A DNA stretch of 64,000 bases from Mercurialis annua. Lineage: Eukaryota; Streptophyta; Magnoliopsida; Malpighiales; Euphorbiaceae. The position numbers and the translations under genes were made by a program. The stretch lies in NCBI RefSeq assembly GCF_937616625.2, contig NC_065570.1:14952001-15016000 (forward strand), given 5' to 3'. Positions within the stretch are counted from its first letter, which is position 1. Each line of letters opens with the position of its first letter. Positions 1 through 9,472 of the stretch are shown here, piece after piece. The notes beneath the pieces were generated by a model. That model was not told the DNA's origin and made no database searches. It worked only from the letters and a program-made list of their open reading frames with translations.

Positions 1-1250
1 GAGGCAAGGCTGGTAAAGGTTGAGGTAGAGGCAGAGGCCGCGGTGGTGCAGGTGCCCCAGCACTAGCCGCCTTTAGATTCGTTTGATTTCACTATGTTTA
101 TGGCTGGGATCGCTACACTTCAGAACAATCAGGTGCAACTACAGGCGGGTCAGGTCGCCATGCAGAATTAATATGCTATGCTAGGGTAGCTCGTGCAACA
201 GCAAGTACAACAGGCTGGTGGTGGTGCAGCTGGTGGATTCGGATCCACTGATAAGGATCTGGTGTTGGCTGATATGAGGCTGAAGCCGACTGAGTTTGAT
301 GAGAGGTAGACAATCGTTCTTGTGGATATGTCTTTGAGAGGTCCTGGTAAGGATTGGTTTTGCAGAGTCATTCGTTCTATGATGATTACTGCTACTTGGG
401 CAGATTTTATGGCACGATTCAGAGAGTTCTTCTTACTGTTTTCGGTGACAAAGGGTCACAAGGATAATTTACTCACTTGGGCTAGATGCGATAGGTCAGT
501 ACAGGAGTACACGACAGAATATGTGCGGTTGAGTAGACGCGACAGAGTAGACGCGATAAATCGTTCTTGCAGATAGATCTGATGAGGGTAAACGACCGGT
601 ATGTGAAGGGTTTAGGCCCTAAATTTGTTGGTCTCCTAACCGAGACGCATAGAGATTTTACAAGTGTTGTGGACAGTGCTCATCGTCTTAAGAGTATTTT
701 GCTTCATTTTAGGGAGATCTTTGAGACTAGGAAGACTGACACTGTTGTTCCTAGTGGTGGACATCAGAATAGTAGCTGCAGCTATTAGTCAAGATCTTTG
801 CAGTACAAGAGCAAGAAGAGCAATGATCGGAAAGGGTATCAGCATTACTCGCATAGTTCTGGTCATATTGGTAGTAGCCGTGCTTCTGGGCGCGGTAATA
901 GTGGAGCTTATAGGATTCCATTTTGTTAAAACTGCATTCGTAAACACTTTGGAGTGCGCTTGGCAACACCGGGTAGTTGCTATGTGTGTGGCCAACCCCG
1001 TCACTTTTCTAGGAAGTGTTCAGCATCTGGGTAGCATATGTCTTCGGCTAGTGTTGCTCAGCCATCTTTTTAGCAGCAGAGGTCTGCATTTACTCTTTCG
1101 GTAGGGTATTCTCAACCTGCTGCTTCTTTTGGTGGCCAGCGGGGCCAGGGTTCAAGAGGTCGAGGTTTTTGTCGCCGTAATAACGGTAGTCGTGGTTCTG
1201 GTAGTTTCAGTTTAGTTCAGACACCACAACAGCAGGGTCAGGGTAAGGCT
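1..1250 (+). pseudogene. gag: gag remnant of E1 with intact CCHC knuckle
   Basis: Capsid/nucleocapsid remnant. The start encodes an Arg/Gly-rich stretch and then blocks that match E2 gag (Gln-rich region, KPTEFD, MSLRGPGKDWF, YVKGLGPKF). Stops occur from the first 200 bp. Near 306 the sequence jumps from TEFD straight to TIVLVDMSLRG: about 25 residues present in E2 (DALDFIEEVEQNARRLQATEH region) are missing, so this is an internal deletion. A complete CX2CX4HX4C zinc knuckle (CYVCGQPRHFSRKC) is readable at 978-1019. The family assignment follows from matching E2; loss of function follows from the stops. Confidence 0.85.
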
Positions 1251-1263
1251 ATAGTTTTTTTCC

Positions 1264-1653
1264 TTGACTCCTCAGGATGCTCGTGCATCCAATGCCATGC
1301 TGCAAGGTACTATCCTGATCGCTTTCGTAGATTCTTTGGCGTTATTTGATGGTGGTGCAACCTATTCTTTTATATCTTCGAGTTTTGCTGCTAAATTGGG
1401 TGTAACACCATCTATATTGATTAATCCTTTATCTGTCTCTACGCCTTTGTTTTATAGTGTTGTATTAGACATTGTGTATTATTCAGTGGTTATTTATGGT
1501 AGGGATCTTTGTGCTGATTTGATTGTGCTTGACGTTCTTTCTTTTAATGTCATCTTGAGGATGGACTGGCTTTCACGCCATTATGCTTCAATCGACTGTC
1601 GAGATAAGTCGGTTGTGTTTGGGATTCCTGGTGATTTGCCATTTTCTTTCTGA
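1264..1653 (+). pseudogene. pol: retropepsin-like protease region of E1
   Basis: A 129-codon open stretch encodes the aspartic protease part of pol. The catalytic loop reads LFDGGATYSFISS; related plant elements usually have D-S/T-G-A here, so the residue after the Asp is altered to Gly. The C-terminal block VILRMDWLSRHYASIDC is the usual end of the domain (E2: [17 protein letters not shown]). The frame then stops at 1653 before the RT linker resumes at 1663, whereas E2 reads through this place without interruption. Probably inactive. Confidence 0.8.
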
Positions 1654-1662
1654 GGGGAGAAG

Positions 1663-2730
1663 GTGGAGACACCTAAGAATCTAAAATATGCGATCAAGGC
1701 CAAGCGTATGTTGGGCAAAGGTTGCCAAGGGTTCTTAGCAGTGGTTCATGATGTGGATGCGAATGTTGGTTTTATGAACAATGTTCCGATAGTGAATAAG
1801 TTCACAAATGTTTTTCCAGAGGAGTTACCTGGATTACCACCTGATCGTGACATCGAGTTCTGTATCGATGTTGTTTTTGGAACAGCTCCTATTTCGATAC
1901 CTCTGTATCAGATGGCTCATGCCAAGCTTAAAGAGTTAAAGGAACAGTTACAAGAGTTGCTGGACAGTGGTTTCATCAGACCGAGTACTCTTCGTGAGGT
2001 GCTCCTGTTCTGTTTGTCAAGAAGAAGGATAGTTCCGTTCAGCTGTGTATTGACTACAGGAAGTTGAACAAATTACCGTCAAGAACATATATCCTCTTCC
2101 TCGCATCGATGATTTGTTCAGCCAGTTGCAGGGTGAAAAATATTTTTATAAGATTGACTTGAAATTTGGGTATCATCAATTTCAGATTCCGGATGTCGAT
2201 GTGCCAAAGACTGCCTTCATAACGCGTTATGGGCATTTTGATTTTCTGGTCATGTCGTTTGGGTTGACTAGCGTACCACCAGCGTTTATGGATATGATGA
2301 ATCGGGTTTTCAAGTCGTTTCTGGATCAGTTTGTTATCGTATTCATTGATGACATTTTGATGTACTCTCAAAATGAGGAAGAGCATGCTTACCATTTGAG
2401 GACTGTACTACAGACGTTGCGAGAGCACCAGTTGTATGCCAAGTTCTCCACATGTTAGTTTTGGTTGGATCAGTTTACCTTTCTAGGGCACGTTGTGTCG
2501 AAAGATGGGATCAAGGTTGATCTGAAAAAGATTGAGGCAATTACGGATTGGCAGAGGGTGGGGTTTGTTACCGAGATCAGAAGTTTTCTTGGGTTAGATG
2601 TCTACTATCGTCTGTTAGTGCAGGATTTCTCCCGAATATCTACACCATTGAATAAACTGACACAGAAGAGTGTTAAGTTTGAATGGACTGAGAAGTGCGA
2701 AGCGAGCTTTGAGAAGCTCAAGTAGATTTT
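1663..2730 (+). pseudogene. pol: reverse transcriptase region of E1
   Basis: RT remnant in at least three pieces. 1663-2067 carries the linker and RT N-terminus ([22 protein letters not shown]) and loses frame near 1990, where E2 encodes [16 protein letters not shown]. 2114-2458 contains fingers and palm with the catalytic box [12 protein letters not shown], so both aspartates are present, then a TAG where E2 encodes Glu. 2465-2725 carries [14 protein letters not shown] and the connection region, again ended by a TAG. The residue matches with E2 make the identification secure; the breaks make it a pseudogene. Confidence 0.9.
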
Positions 2731-2743
2731 AACTACAACTCCT

Positions 2744-3165
2744 GTGTTGGCTTTGTCGTCTGGCATTGAGGGGTTCATTGTGTATTGTGATTCTTCTCGT
2801 ATTGGTTTGAGTTGCGTTTTGATGCAACATGGTAAGGTGATTGCCTATGCTTATCGTCAACTAAAGAAGCATGAGGTAAATTATCCTACACATGATCTGG
2901 AGTTAGGAGCTGTGGTTTTTGCTCTGAAAATTTGGAGGCACTATTTGTACGGTGCGACTTGTGAGGTCTTTACTGATCATAAGAGTCTGGAGTACATCTT
3001 TGATCAACGTGAGTTGAATATGAGACAACGGAGATGGTTGGAGTTGCTAAAGGACTACAATTGTACCATTCAGTACCATCCGCACAAGGCTAATGTGGTA
3101 GCCGATTCTTTGAGTCGAAAGTCTACGGGCAGTTTGGCTCATAGATCTGAGGTTGGGCGGAGACC
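2744..3165 (+). pseudogene. pol: RNase H region of E1
   Basis: Degrades the RNA strand of the RNA-DNA hybrid during reverse transcription. The domain is open and keeps the usual acidic residues in context: [25 protein letters not shown] and [10 protein letters not shown]. It is continuous with 3301, where a TAA ends the frame just after [10 protein letters not shown]2 continues there as DPQLKRIMDEIH. The domain itself is well preserved, but it is cut off from both RT and integrase. Confidence 0.85.
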
Positions 3166-3304
3166 CATGGTCCGCGAGTGGCATAGTTTGTTGGCTTCAG
3201 GTTTTTGTTTTCAGGTTTCTCAGGGTGTCAGTTTGTTAGCACATTTGCAAGTGCAACCGTTTTTTATTGGTAGGATTAAAGTTTTACAAGCCGAGGATTA
3301 AGAA

Positions 3305-4480
3305 TTGAAACAGATTATGGATAAGGTCCATTTAGATGGGAATTTCGAGTTTGTGTTTGTAGATGGGGTTCTCAGGTATGGTTCTAGATTGTATGTTCTG
3401 GATTTAGATGGTTTGAGAGACCAGATTCTGGAGGAAGCGCAGAAATCAGCTTATAGTGTTCATCCGGGTTCCACCAAGATGTATCATGATCTCAAGGGTA
3501 AGTACTGGTGGAGCGGAACGAAAAAAGGATGTTGCAGAGTTTGTGTCTGACTTGCCAATAGGTGAAGTTGGAGCACTAGAGACCATTTGGCTATCTGCAA
3601 CCGCTACCTATTCCAGAGTGGAAATGGGAGTAGATTGCTATGGATTTTGTGGTTAGTTTACCACGTACCCGGCAAGGATATGATTCGATTTGGGTGATTG
3701 TTTACCGTTTGACCAAGTCAGCTCACTTCTTCCCGATCAAGGTTACTTATTCAGCTTCGAGGTTTGCATAGTTGTACATCGACCGAATTGTTAGCCTCCA
3801 TGGTGTACTAGTGTCGATTGTTTCGGATAGAGGTTCAGTTTTCACCTTTAGGTTCTGGAAATCTTTGTAGGAATCTTTGGGTTAGAGGTTAGATTTCAGT
3901 AGTGCTTTTCATCCTCAAACTAACGGTCATTCTGAGAGGACTATTAATCTTTGGAGGATATGCTCGGGATGTGTGTGCTTGATTTTCAAGGTAGTTGGGA
4001 TGATCAATTTCCTTTGATTGAGTTTTCGCATAACAACAGTTATCACACTAGTATCGAGATGGCACCTTATGAGGCTTTATATGGGCGTAAGTGTCGATCT
4101 CCTGTTTGTGGGGAAGAGGTCGGCGAGCGTAAACTTTCAGGAGCAGAAATCATCCAAATTACCTCTGAGAAGGTATCTTTGATCAAGGATAGGTTGGAGA
4201 CTGCTTTTAGTCGGCACAAGAGTTATGATGATCATAAGTAGAAGGATTTTGAGTTTCAAGTTGGGGACTTTTGTGTTTCTTCGTGTTTCGCCTATGAAAG
4301 ATGTTGTTCGTTTTGGTGTTAAGGGGAAGTTAGCTACGAGATATGTTGAGCCGTATGAGATTATAGAGAGAGTTGGAGCAGTGGATTATTGTTTTGCTTT
4401 GCCACCAGACATGTCGTTGGTTCATACAGTGTTCCATGTTTCAATGTTGCGGAAGAGCATTTCCGATCCTTCTCACGTGA
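3305..4480 (+). pseudogene. pol: integrase region of E1
   Basis: The N-terminal HHCC zinc finger begins near 3440 (SAYSVHPGSTKMYHDLKG) and runs to CVSDLPIGEV with a frame slip where E2 has KCLTCQQVK. The core is scattered over frames: MDFVVSLPRTRQGYDSIW near 3640, [13 protein letters not shown] near 3820 and SAFHPQTNGHSERT near 3905, giving the D, D and E positions. A further open block at 3951-4241 (DFQGSWDDQFPLIEFSHNNSYHTSI) and 4225-4480 (GVKGKLATRYVEPYEIIERVG) is the C-terminal part. TAG and TGA codons interrupt 3540-3950. Confidence 0.85.
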
Positions 4481-4690
4481 TTATACCACAGAGTGTTGAG
4501 ATTGACCAAGAGTTATCATATGAGGAACATCCTGTTGAGATTTTCGATACGCAGGTTCATAAGTTACGGAACAAGGAAATTTCGTTGGTCGAAATTATGT
4601 GGCGAAATCATTCTGTTGAGGATTGCACTTAGGAGATGGAGTCTAATATGCAGAATCGTTATCCATTCCTCATTCCTTGAGGTATGTTGG
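4480..4690 (+). pseudogene. pol: chromodomain-like tail of E1 integrase
   Basis: Residues around QELSYEEHPVEIFDTQ, LRNKEISLVEIMWRNHSVEDCT and, in another frame, ENRYPFL-like sequence correspond to the C-terminal chromodomain of plant chromoviruses, which targets integration to particular chromatin. The matching region of E2 ends ECTWETESDMRKRYPFLF. In E1 a TAG falls directly after DCT, so the conserved Trp of the CTWE motif is lost. Domain name is inferred from position and motif. Confidence 0.7.
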
Positions 4691-4824
4691 ATTTGATGTT
4701 ATTCGTGTTTTATATTTCTATGGTTGTACGTTGGGTTTATGATCATGTGTTGTTTTTGTATGATTATGTGTTTTTGGGTGCTTGGGTTGTTTTGTGTTAA
4801 AATCGAGGACAATTTTGTTTTTAA

Positions 4825-4835
4825 GTTGGGGAGAA
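4825..4835 (+). other. polypurine tract of E1
   Basis: GTTGGGGAGAA directly precedes the TG of the 3' LTR. The same sequence, in reverse complement, abuts the LTR of E2 at 54435-54447. An upstream AATCGAGGACAATTT motif is shared with the other Tekay-type elements of the window. Confidence 0.85.
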
Positions 4836-5043
4836 TGTAATACCCCGTATATTTTCCAACTAGTTCTGTTAGACTTTCCGAAATACTTTGGGTACGTTTG
4901 AGTTGGTTTGACTACTTGGAATCTTGGTTTGAGGGTTCAATACCTTTTATATGTTGTTTTTAGATGTTTTAGTTGTGGCTTCGGGTATTAAAGCGATTCC
5001 GAGCTCAATTTCAAAAATTTAATTATTAGTTGGCTGTAGCTTT

Positions 5044-5101
5044 TCGCGGGCGCGACTTGTGTGTCTCAGACGCGATATGTGCGTCGCGGGCGCGATGCGA
5101 C
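5044..5101 (+). repeat. CpG-rich 20-bp tandem repeat, about 3 units
   Basis: Three units of about 20 bp with the palindromic core TCGCGGGCGCGA, in which arms TCGCG and CGCGA flank two bases; the middle unit has decayed to CAGACGCGA. It lies about 20-80 bp upstream of the LTR TATA box. Confidence 0.8.
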
Positions 5102-5122
5102 ATTGTGTAGTTCGCTATTTTT

Positions 5123-5133
5123 CTATAAATAGC
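5123..5133 (+). promoter_or_regulatory. LTR TATA box of E1
   Basis: CTATAAATAGC, a near-consensus plant TATA box, in the first third of the LTR where a U3 promoter is expected. Transcription would begin about 30 bp downstream, near 5155-5165, just before the stem-loop at 5166. Confidence 0.65.
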
Positions 5134-5165
5134 ACCTTATTATGGATCTGGATTGTAACGAGCCA

Positions 5166-5185
5166 CTCGATAGACTTTTATCGAG
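5166..5185 (+). other. conserved LTR stem-loop, E1 version
   Basis: CTCGATA, loop GACTTT, TATCGAG: a perfect 7-bp stem. It sits between GATTGTAACGAGCCA and CTGTGTGCACCG, the same flanks that border stem-loops with other stem sequences in E2, LARD1, LARD2 and the old LTR. Confidence 0.7.
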
Positions 5186-5316
5186 ACTGTGTGCACCGAT
5201 AAGTACTTTGGGATTGACTGACTAATGTCTGGCCTACTTTGAAATTGGTGAGAATTTGTTTCCATCTACTTTGGATTATACTTTGAGTTTTCATTTCAAT
5301 ACTATTATTCCATAAT

Positions 5317-5318
<2 letters not shown>

Positions 5319-5378
<60 letters not shown>
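5319..5378. repeat. (TA)n microsatellite in E1 LTR
   Basis: About 30 uninterrupted TA units. A TA run occupies the corresponding place in the LTRs at 50993, 52410 and 60617. Confidence 0.97.
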
Positions 5379-5380
<2 letters not shown>

Positions 5381-5915
5381 TATAAAAGGATTTAAGGTTT
5401 TAAAGGTTTTTACCTTAATTAATGCAAATAGTAGTATGAACTCATCTCAGTATATCTGACTCCGTTGTTTTCACAATTTCCAAGTTTTTGATTTGAGGGT
5501 GTTGTTCGATCTCTGATTTTCTTGATTTCCCCCTGAGGTTATTGTCTTAGTAAAACTAGTCAATTGTTCTATTCTCTTAGACTGCAGTAGAACTAGTTAG
5601 TCTTTATTGTTTTTTTATACTTTAGTTGTCGATTTGTCCGACTGTTTATTTATGTTGTTGGCATGTTATACCTTGAATTCTATTATATTTATATGTAAGG
5701 CATGTTTTTGGAGTCTCGGGTTTGAGCCGAGCATTTTATTATATAGTTATTTATATAAATTGTTAGACTTTGGTTTGAGTCTCGGTTCCCCCCTAGCAGT
5801 GGTTTTCCTGCAAGTTTATCTGCAGTATGGTTATCCGCGAGGCTAGTTACGAGTTTTGGTATAACCATACCCATACCCTAGCGCCGGTCGCGATCCGTGA
5901 ATTCGGATCGTGACA

Positions 5916-6104
5916 TGCACAAATTACGCTTGCTTAGATTCCAGCAAGCAAATCGATAGCTCGTCACTCTGACAAATTTCTCTGAAAATCATTATTGGAC
6001 GCTTCACTCCCCTATCACTTTTTACCAGTTCATAAAATAGTTGTCTACAATCATGATTAAAGAAGAAATTGCACTCTATATTTTTTTTTATAAAAATATA
6101 TGTT
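5916..6104. other. spacer between E1 and element A
   Basis: Downstream flank of E1. No coding frame, repeat or element end recognised. The 5-bp target duplication of E1 cannot be tested because its left end is outside the window. Confidence 0.6.
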
Positions 6105-6423
6105 AGTGACTCAAAAAAGGTTTAGAGCAAAAAACCCTTTATTTGTTGTTAAACTTTACATTTATACCTCAAGACATGTTTAATCCTACTTTACCCCTTA
6201 TTAAGGTGGCGTTTGGACCAAAAATGGTCTGACCGGTCGGGGATGGTTCTGACTAGGTGGAGGATGGTGGTCGGACCAGTCGGCGGTCAACGGTGGTCGG
6301 CCGGTCAACGAAGGTCAATCGAGGTTGTCAACCGATCAATAGAGATGGTCAGCCGGTCAACCACAATGATCATATTTTAAAATAATTAAATAAAATTATA
6401 AGGTTTAAAAATTTGAAGATTTA

Positions 6424-7010
6424 TGTAACCATTAATCAACTCGTTTTTAACTTTAGATTTTAAATTTCGACTTTTAGTGAAATTTAAATTTTAAATATAA
6501 ATTTACTAGTTTATCATGTGTTTTTGTAACCATTAATCGACTCATTGTCAACCTTAGAATATGCATAAATAGTGTTCATGTAAGCATGAATTAATTCATT
6601 GCCAACTTTAAATTTTAGATATACATTTATTAGTTTATTATGCTTTTTAGTAACCATGAATACCCATTATCAACTTTAAATTTTAAATATACATTTTACT
6701 TGTTAATCATTTATTTTTGTAACCATGAATCCATTAATTGTCAACTTTATATTTTTAATAAATATTTATTAGTTACATGAATATATAACCACGAGTCACT
6801 TTTTATCAACTTTATATTTTAACTATATATTTATTAGTTTATCATGTGTTTTTTAAACATGAAACAACTTATCTCAATTTTAGTTTTTCAAACACATTTA
6901 CTAATTTATCGTGTTTTTTATAGTCATAAATTGAATTATTGTGTACTCTATAATATACAGTATATTAGTTTTTTTATGTGTTTATGTAATCCTAAATAAG
7001 CTTATTGTTA
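6424..7010. repeat. degenerate 65-70 bp minisatellite, about 9 units
   Basis: Units open with GTAACCATGAATC-like sequence, then TTATCAACTTTA, ATTTTAAATATA and TTTATTAGTTTATCATGTG. They diverge considerably and differ in length by a few bases. The same unit recurs in reverse complement at 40480-41040 in element B. Confidence 0.75.
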
Positions 7011-7289
7011 AGTCGCTATAAAATCTAGATTTCATAGCTTCATAAACCTAAAGAAATATTTCTTGAATAAAGTAATCATAGTAGAATATATATTTTTTTG
7101 TTCATATTAAATAGTTTTATTATCTTTGATGAAATTTATTTATTTAAATATTAGATATTTTAATTTGTTATCAATCCCATATAAACTTGAAATCAAATTA
7201 AATTCAAATTTTGTATGTAAAATGTCAATACATAATCATATACATTGTATCATTGTAAAACGCCAAATATTAATTTATAATATTATGAA

Positions 7290-7440
7290 AATAAGTTTAA
7301 TGTAAACACAGTATTAACTAAATGTTAACTTAATATAAACTTCATGTAAATTTAATATAAAATTCATGTAAACTCAATATAAACTTCATGTAAACTTAAT
7401 GCGAACTTTATATAAACTTAATGTAAACTACATTTTTAAC
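7290..7440. repeat. about 20-bp minisatellite
   Basis: Seven or so imperfect units of the type TAAACTTAATGTAAACTTCA. A related, shorter version occurs in element B near 40145-40220 in the opposite orientation. Confidence 0.75.
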
Positions 7441-8031
7441 TAGTTGATTATAAATTTGAAAATAAATTTACATTATTTAAAGAAATTTATTTAAAATTTA
7501 TGACACAAAAAAAGAAACATAATATATATGAAAATAATTGACATTTTGCTACAAGTAAACTTAATGTAAAGTCGGTATAAAGGTGTAAATATATCTTGAT
7601 ATATGGTGAAAGCTAGCAACACTAAACATTTTCCTTGGTTGGAAAACACATAAACATGGAGAGGTCATGGGTTCAAGTTCTAAAAGGAGCAAAATATTTG
7701 TTTTAATTTCTATTTTAAAATTTGACTTAAGTTTACCAGCGGTCAACATTGATCATCGGTCAATAGTCCTTGACCGCCACCCAGGGAGGTTGGTGGTAGG
7801 TCGTCGGAGGTGGTGACCAGCGTCCGGCTAGCGCTGGTGGTAGTGGTTCGGTCAAATCAAAAAGCACATTTTTCACATGTCAACATCTTATATACTCAAA
7901 TAAAGACTAATGAGACGTTGACACATAAAAAATAATATTGTCCTTTTTTCAAAAACAATATGCTTATTTTGAGGTATTAGGGTATAAATATAAACGTTTA
8001 GAGTTTTTGTCCAAAAATAATTATGACTCCG

Positions 8032-8169
8032 AAATGGAAACTGGTTCTTATTTTAGGGAATTTGTGTACTCAGTCCTAATTTCATATTAAATCACTAATT
8101 ATATATATTTTTATTTTAATCATGGGCTGAGTACACAAATAACCTAAAATAAGGCCCACTTTTCATTTA
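8032..8169. mobile_element. 138-bp palindromic MITE-like sequence
   Basis: An arm at 8032-8076 (containing CTTATTTTAGG and TTGTGTACTCAG) pairs with 8124-8169 (CTGAGTACACAA and CCTAAAATAAGG), leaving a loop of about 47 bp. It lies exactly in the gap between elements A and B. A target duplication was not obvious. Confidence 0.6.
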
Positions 8170-8389
8170 TCCCCACACATTTTATTTTTGCAAAAATTTC
8201 TCATAAAAATTTAAATGTTTACATTTATACATCAATATCTTAAAATAAGCATATTTTAGCAAAAAATAAACAATACTATCCATTATATGAGTCAACATGT
8301 CATTGGTCTTTATTTCGGCCAATAAAATGTTGACACGTAGAAAATGTGCTTTTTGGTTTGACTAAACCACCGACCACCTTCAGACCACC
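8170..8389 (-). mobile_element. element B, first fragment
   Basis: Matches the reverse complement of the right end of element A (shared blocks TTTACATTTATACATCAA, TAAAATAAGCATAT, GTTGACACGT and AAAATGTGCTTTTTGGTTTG). It is cut at CCACC by insertion of LARD1 and continues at 19314. Confidence 0.7.
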
Positions 8390-8640
8390 TGTCACGACCC
8401 GAAATCTCGAGCCGCGACCGGCGCTAGGGAATGGGAATTGTAGTTCCGAAACCCGTAGCAAGCCTGAAATTCACTAAAACTTTTTCGCAAATAAACAATC
8501 ATACAATGACTTTACAAACGCAGCATTTAAACAAAGATACATTTATATGCACTGGTAAAACCATACAACGTGCTCGGACTTATCGTTTCTGTATCATGTA
8601 CGTACTAGCCGGGCATAAACCACTATGTCGAAATTACATC

Positions 8641-8695
8641 ACAGACAGCAACTATAAACCATATAAAACTAGCCGGGCATAAACCACCGTGGTAG
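8641..8695. repeat. patchwork duplication inside LARD1 left LTR
   Basis: 8641-8670 is an exact copy of 8733-8762, and 8671-8687 copies 8607-8623, joined end to end. The right LTR has a simple different sequence at this place (near 16290). This looks like filler DNA copied from both sides during repair. Confidence 0.75.
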
Positions 8696-9156
8696 AATAT
8701 ATAACTATCGTAGCCAGACCAACATGTACACAACAGACAGCAACTATAAACCATATAAAACTTCACTGATGTAATAGGCCACGAAACTGGTCAGACATCA
8801 CACTACTACAGCATCTATGGAAGTCGGGATTATATATAGCCAAAGGATCTTCCGGTTAAAAACGGACTTCTAGCCACGTGTAGAATCTAGGTACCTGAAA
8901 AACACACTATTGGGGGTTCAGCTATTAAGTTGAGTGAGTTATACTTTACTTACCATATTATCAAAATAAGCATCGCATTTAAAACATTTTTAAAGTACAT
9001 ATACAATCATATTTTCAAACAATTCCAACATATACAATCACAGCGACTGCAAACAATTCACTTGTGACAAGTATTTGATCCGAACAAAACCTTAATCTTA
9101 AACTCCTTAACCTCTCCTAATCTGTATCATATTCGAATCAAATCATTTTAATCCAA

Positions 9157-9336
9157 GTGGTACGGTTCCGAGATAGTTCGACCGAGTTACCGCTACCACG
9201 TGGCATAGTTCCGAGATAGTTCAACCGAGTTACTCATGCCACTACTTAATCTCAAGGTGTGAGTCCCGAGATAGTTCAACCGAATTACTCACTATATACA
9301 GGTCCCGAGATCACAGATCCACCGAGTTACCTTGTA
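9157..9336 (-). repeat. array of four stem-loops with one loop and four different stems (left LTR)
   Basis: Units at 9157-9199, 9200-9242, 9259-9292 and 9297-9336 share a centre of the type CCGAGATAGTTCAACCGAG. Each is flanked by its own inverted arms: GTGGTA/TACCAC (extended by CGGT/ACCG), GTGGCAT/ATGCCAC, GTGAGT/ACTCAC and TACAGGT/ACCTTGTA. Confidence 0.75.
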
Positions 9337-9453
9337 TCTACAAAATTATGATTCTCCTTTCCGATACCCAAACATAATTAGCATATATTGAGCTCATGTC
9401 AAAAATTCCAAGTACATACATCTAGACTCTTACAAACACTGGTGATCACACGG

Positions 9454-9472
9454 CCTATTGACGCCCAATAGG
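9454..9472 (-). other. conserved LTR stem-loop, LARD1 left LTR
   Basis: CCTATTG, 5-base loop, CAATAGG: a perfect stem. The flanking GTAGCTCG and GATCACACGG align with LARD2 and, more loosely, with E1 and E2. Confidence 0.7.

Larger units (their letters stand above)
1..5915 (+). mobile_element. E1: decayed Tekay-like Ty3/gypsy retrotransposon, 5' end missing
   Basis: Domain order gag, protease, RT, RNase H, integrase, chromodomain, polypurine tract and 3' LTR reads left to right on the plus strand. This is the order of plant chromoviruses, and the translated blocks match those of the minus-strand element E2 in this window. The 5' LTR and primer-binding site lie before position 1. Many in-frame stops and frameshifts in every domain make it non-functional. 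The LTR is only 1080 bp against 2930 bp in E2, so E1 belongs to a different subfamily or carries an LTR deletion. Confidence 0.93.
4836..5915 (+). repeat. 3' LTR of E1 (1080 bp)
   Basis: Begins TGTAATACCCCGTAT after the polypurine tract and ends GGATCGTGACA, giving TG...CA ends. Its second half aligns with the LTR at 50231-51504; its first 290 bp does not resemble the E2 LTR beyond the terminus. Contains a TATA box, a CpG-rich 20-bp repeat, a stem-loop and a TA microsatellite, listed separately. Confidence 0.9.
6105..8030 (+). mobile_element. element A: non-coding element with long inverted ends (MULE/foldback-like)
   Basis: The left end (about 6105-6360, starting around GAGCAAAAAAC and running into a GGTCGG-rich block) and the right end (about 7740-8030, ending GAGTTTTTGTCC) are degenerate inverted copies of each other. 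Both contain ATTTATACCYYAA-like and GGTCAACC-like blocks in opposite orientation. The middle is AT-rich and made mostly of minisatellites. No transposase is present. An inverted second copy (B) lies at 8170-42258. Assignment to Mutator-like foldback elements is inference from the long inverted ends; exact ends and a target duplication could not be fixed. Confidence 0.55.

Noticed and set aside
6424..7010. Regularly spaced repeat that might be taken for a CRISPR array
   Set aside because: Units are degenerate, without constant repeat and unique spacers, in a plant transposable-element context.
7655..7685. tRNA-like B-box (GGTTCAAGTTC) here and near 41790
   Set aside because: No A box, no cloverleaf and no poly(A) or SINE structure nearby; the motif is part of the inverted ends of elements A and B.
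8431..8682. 83-codon open frame (and its 104-codon counterpart at 16075-16389)
   Set aside because: Both lie entirely within LTRs of LARD1; the two copies diverge in frame because of the filler insertion, and the product has no recognisable domain.
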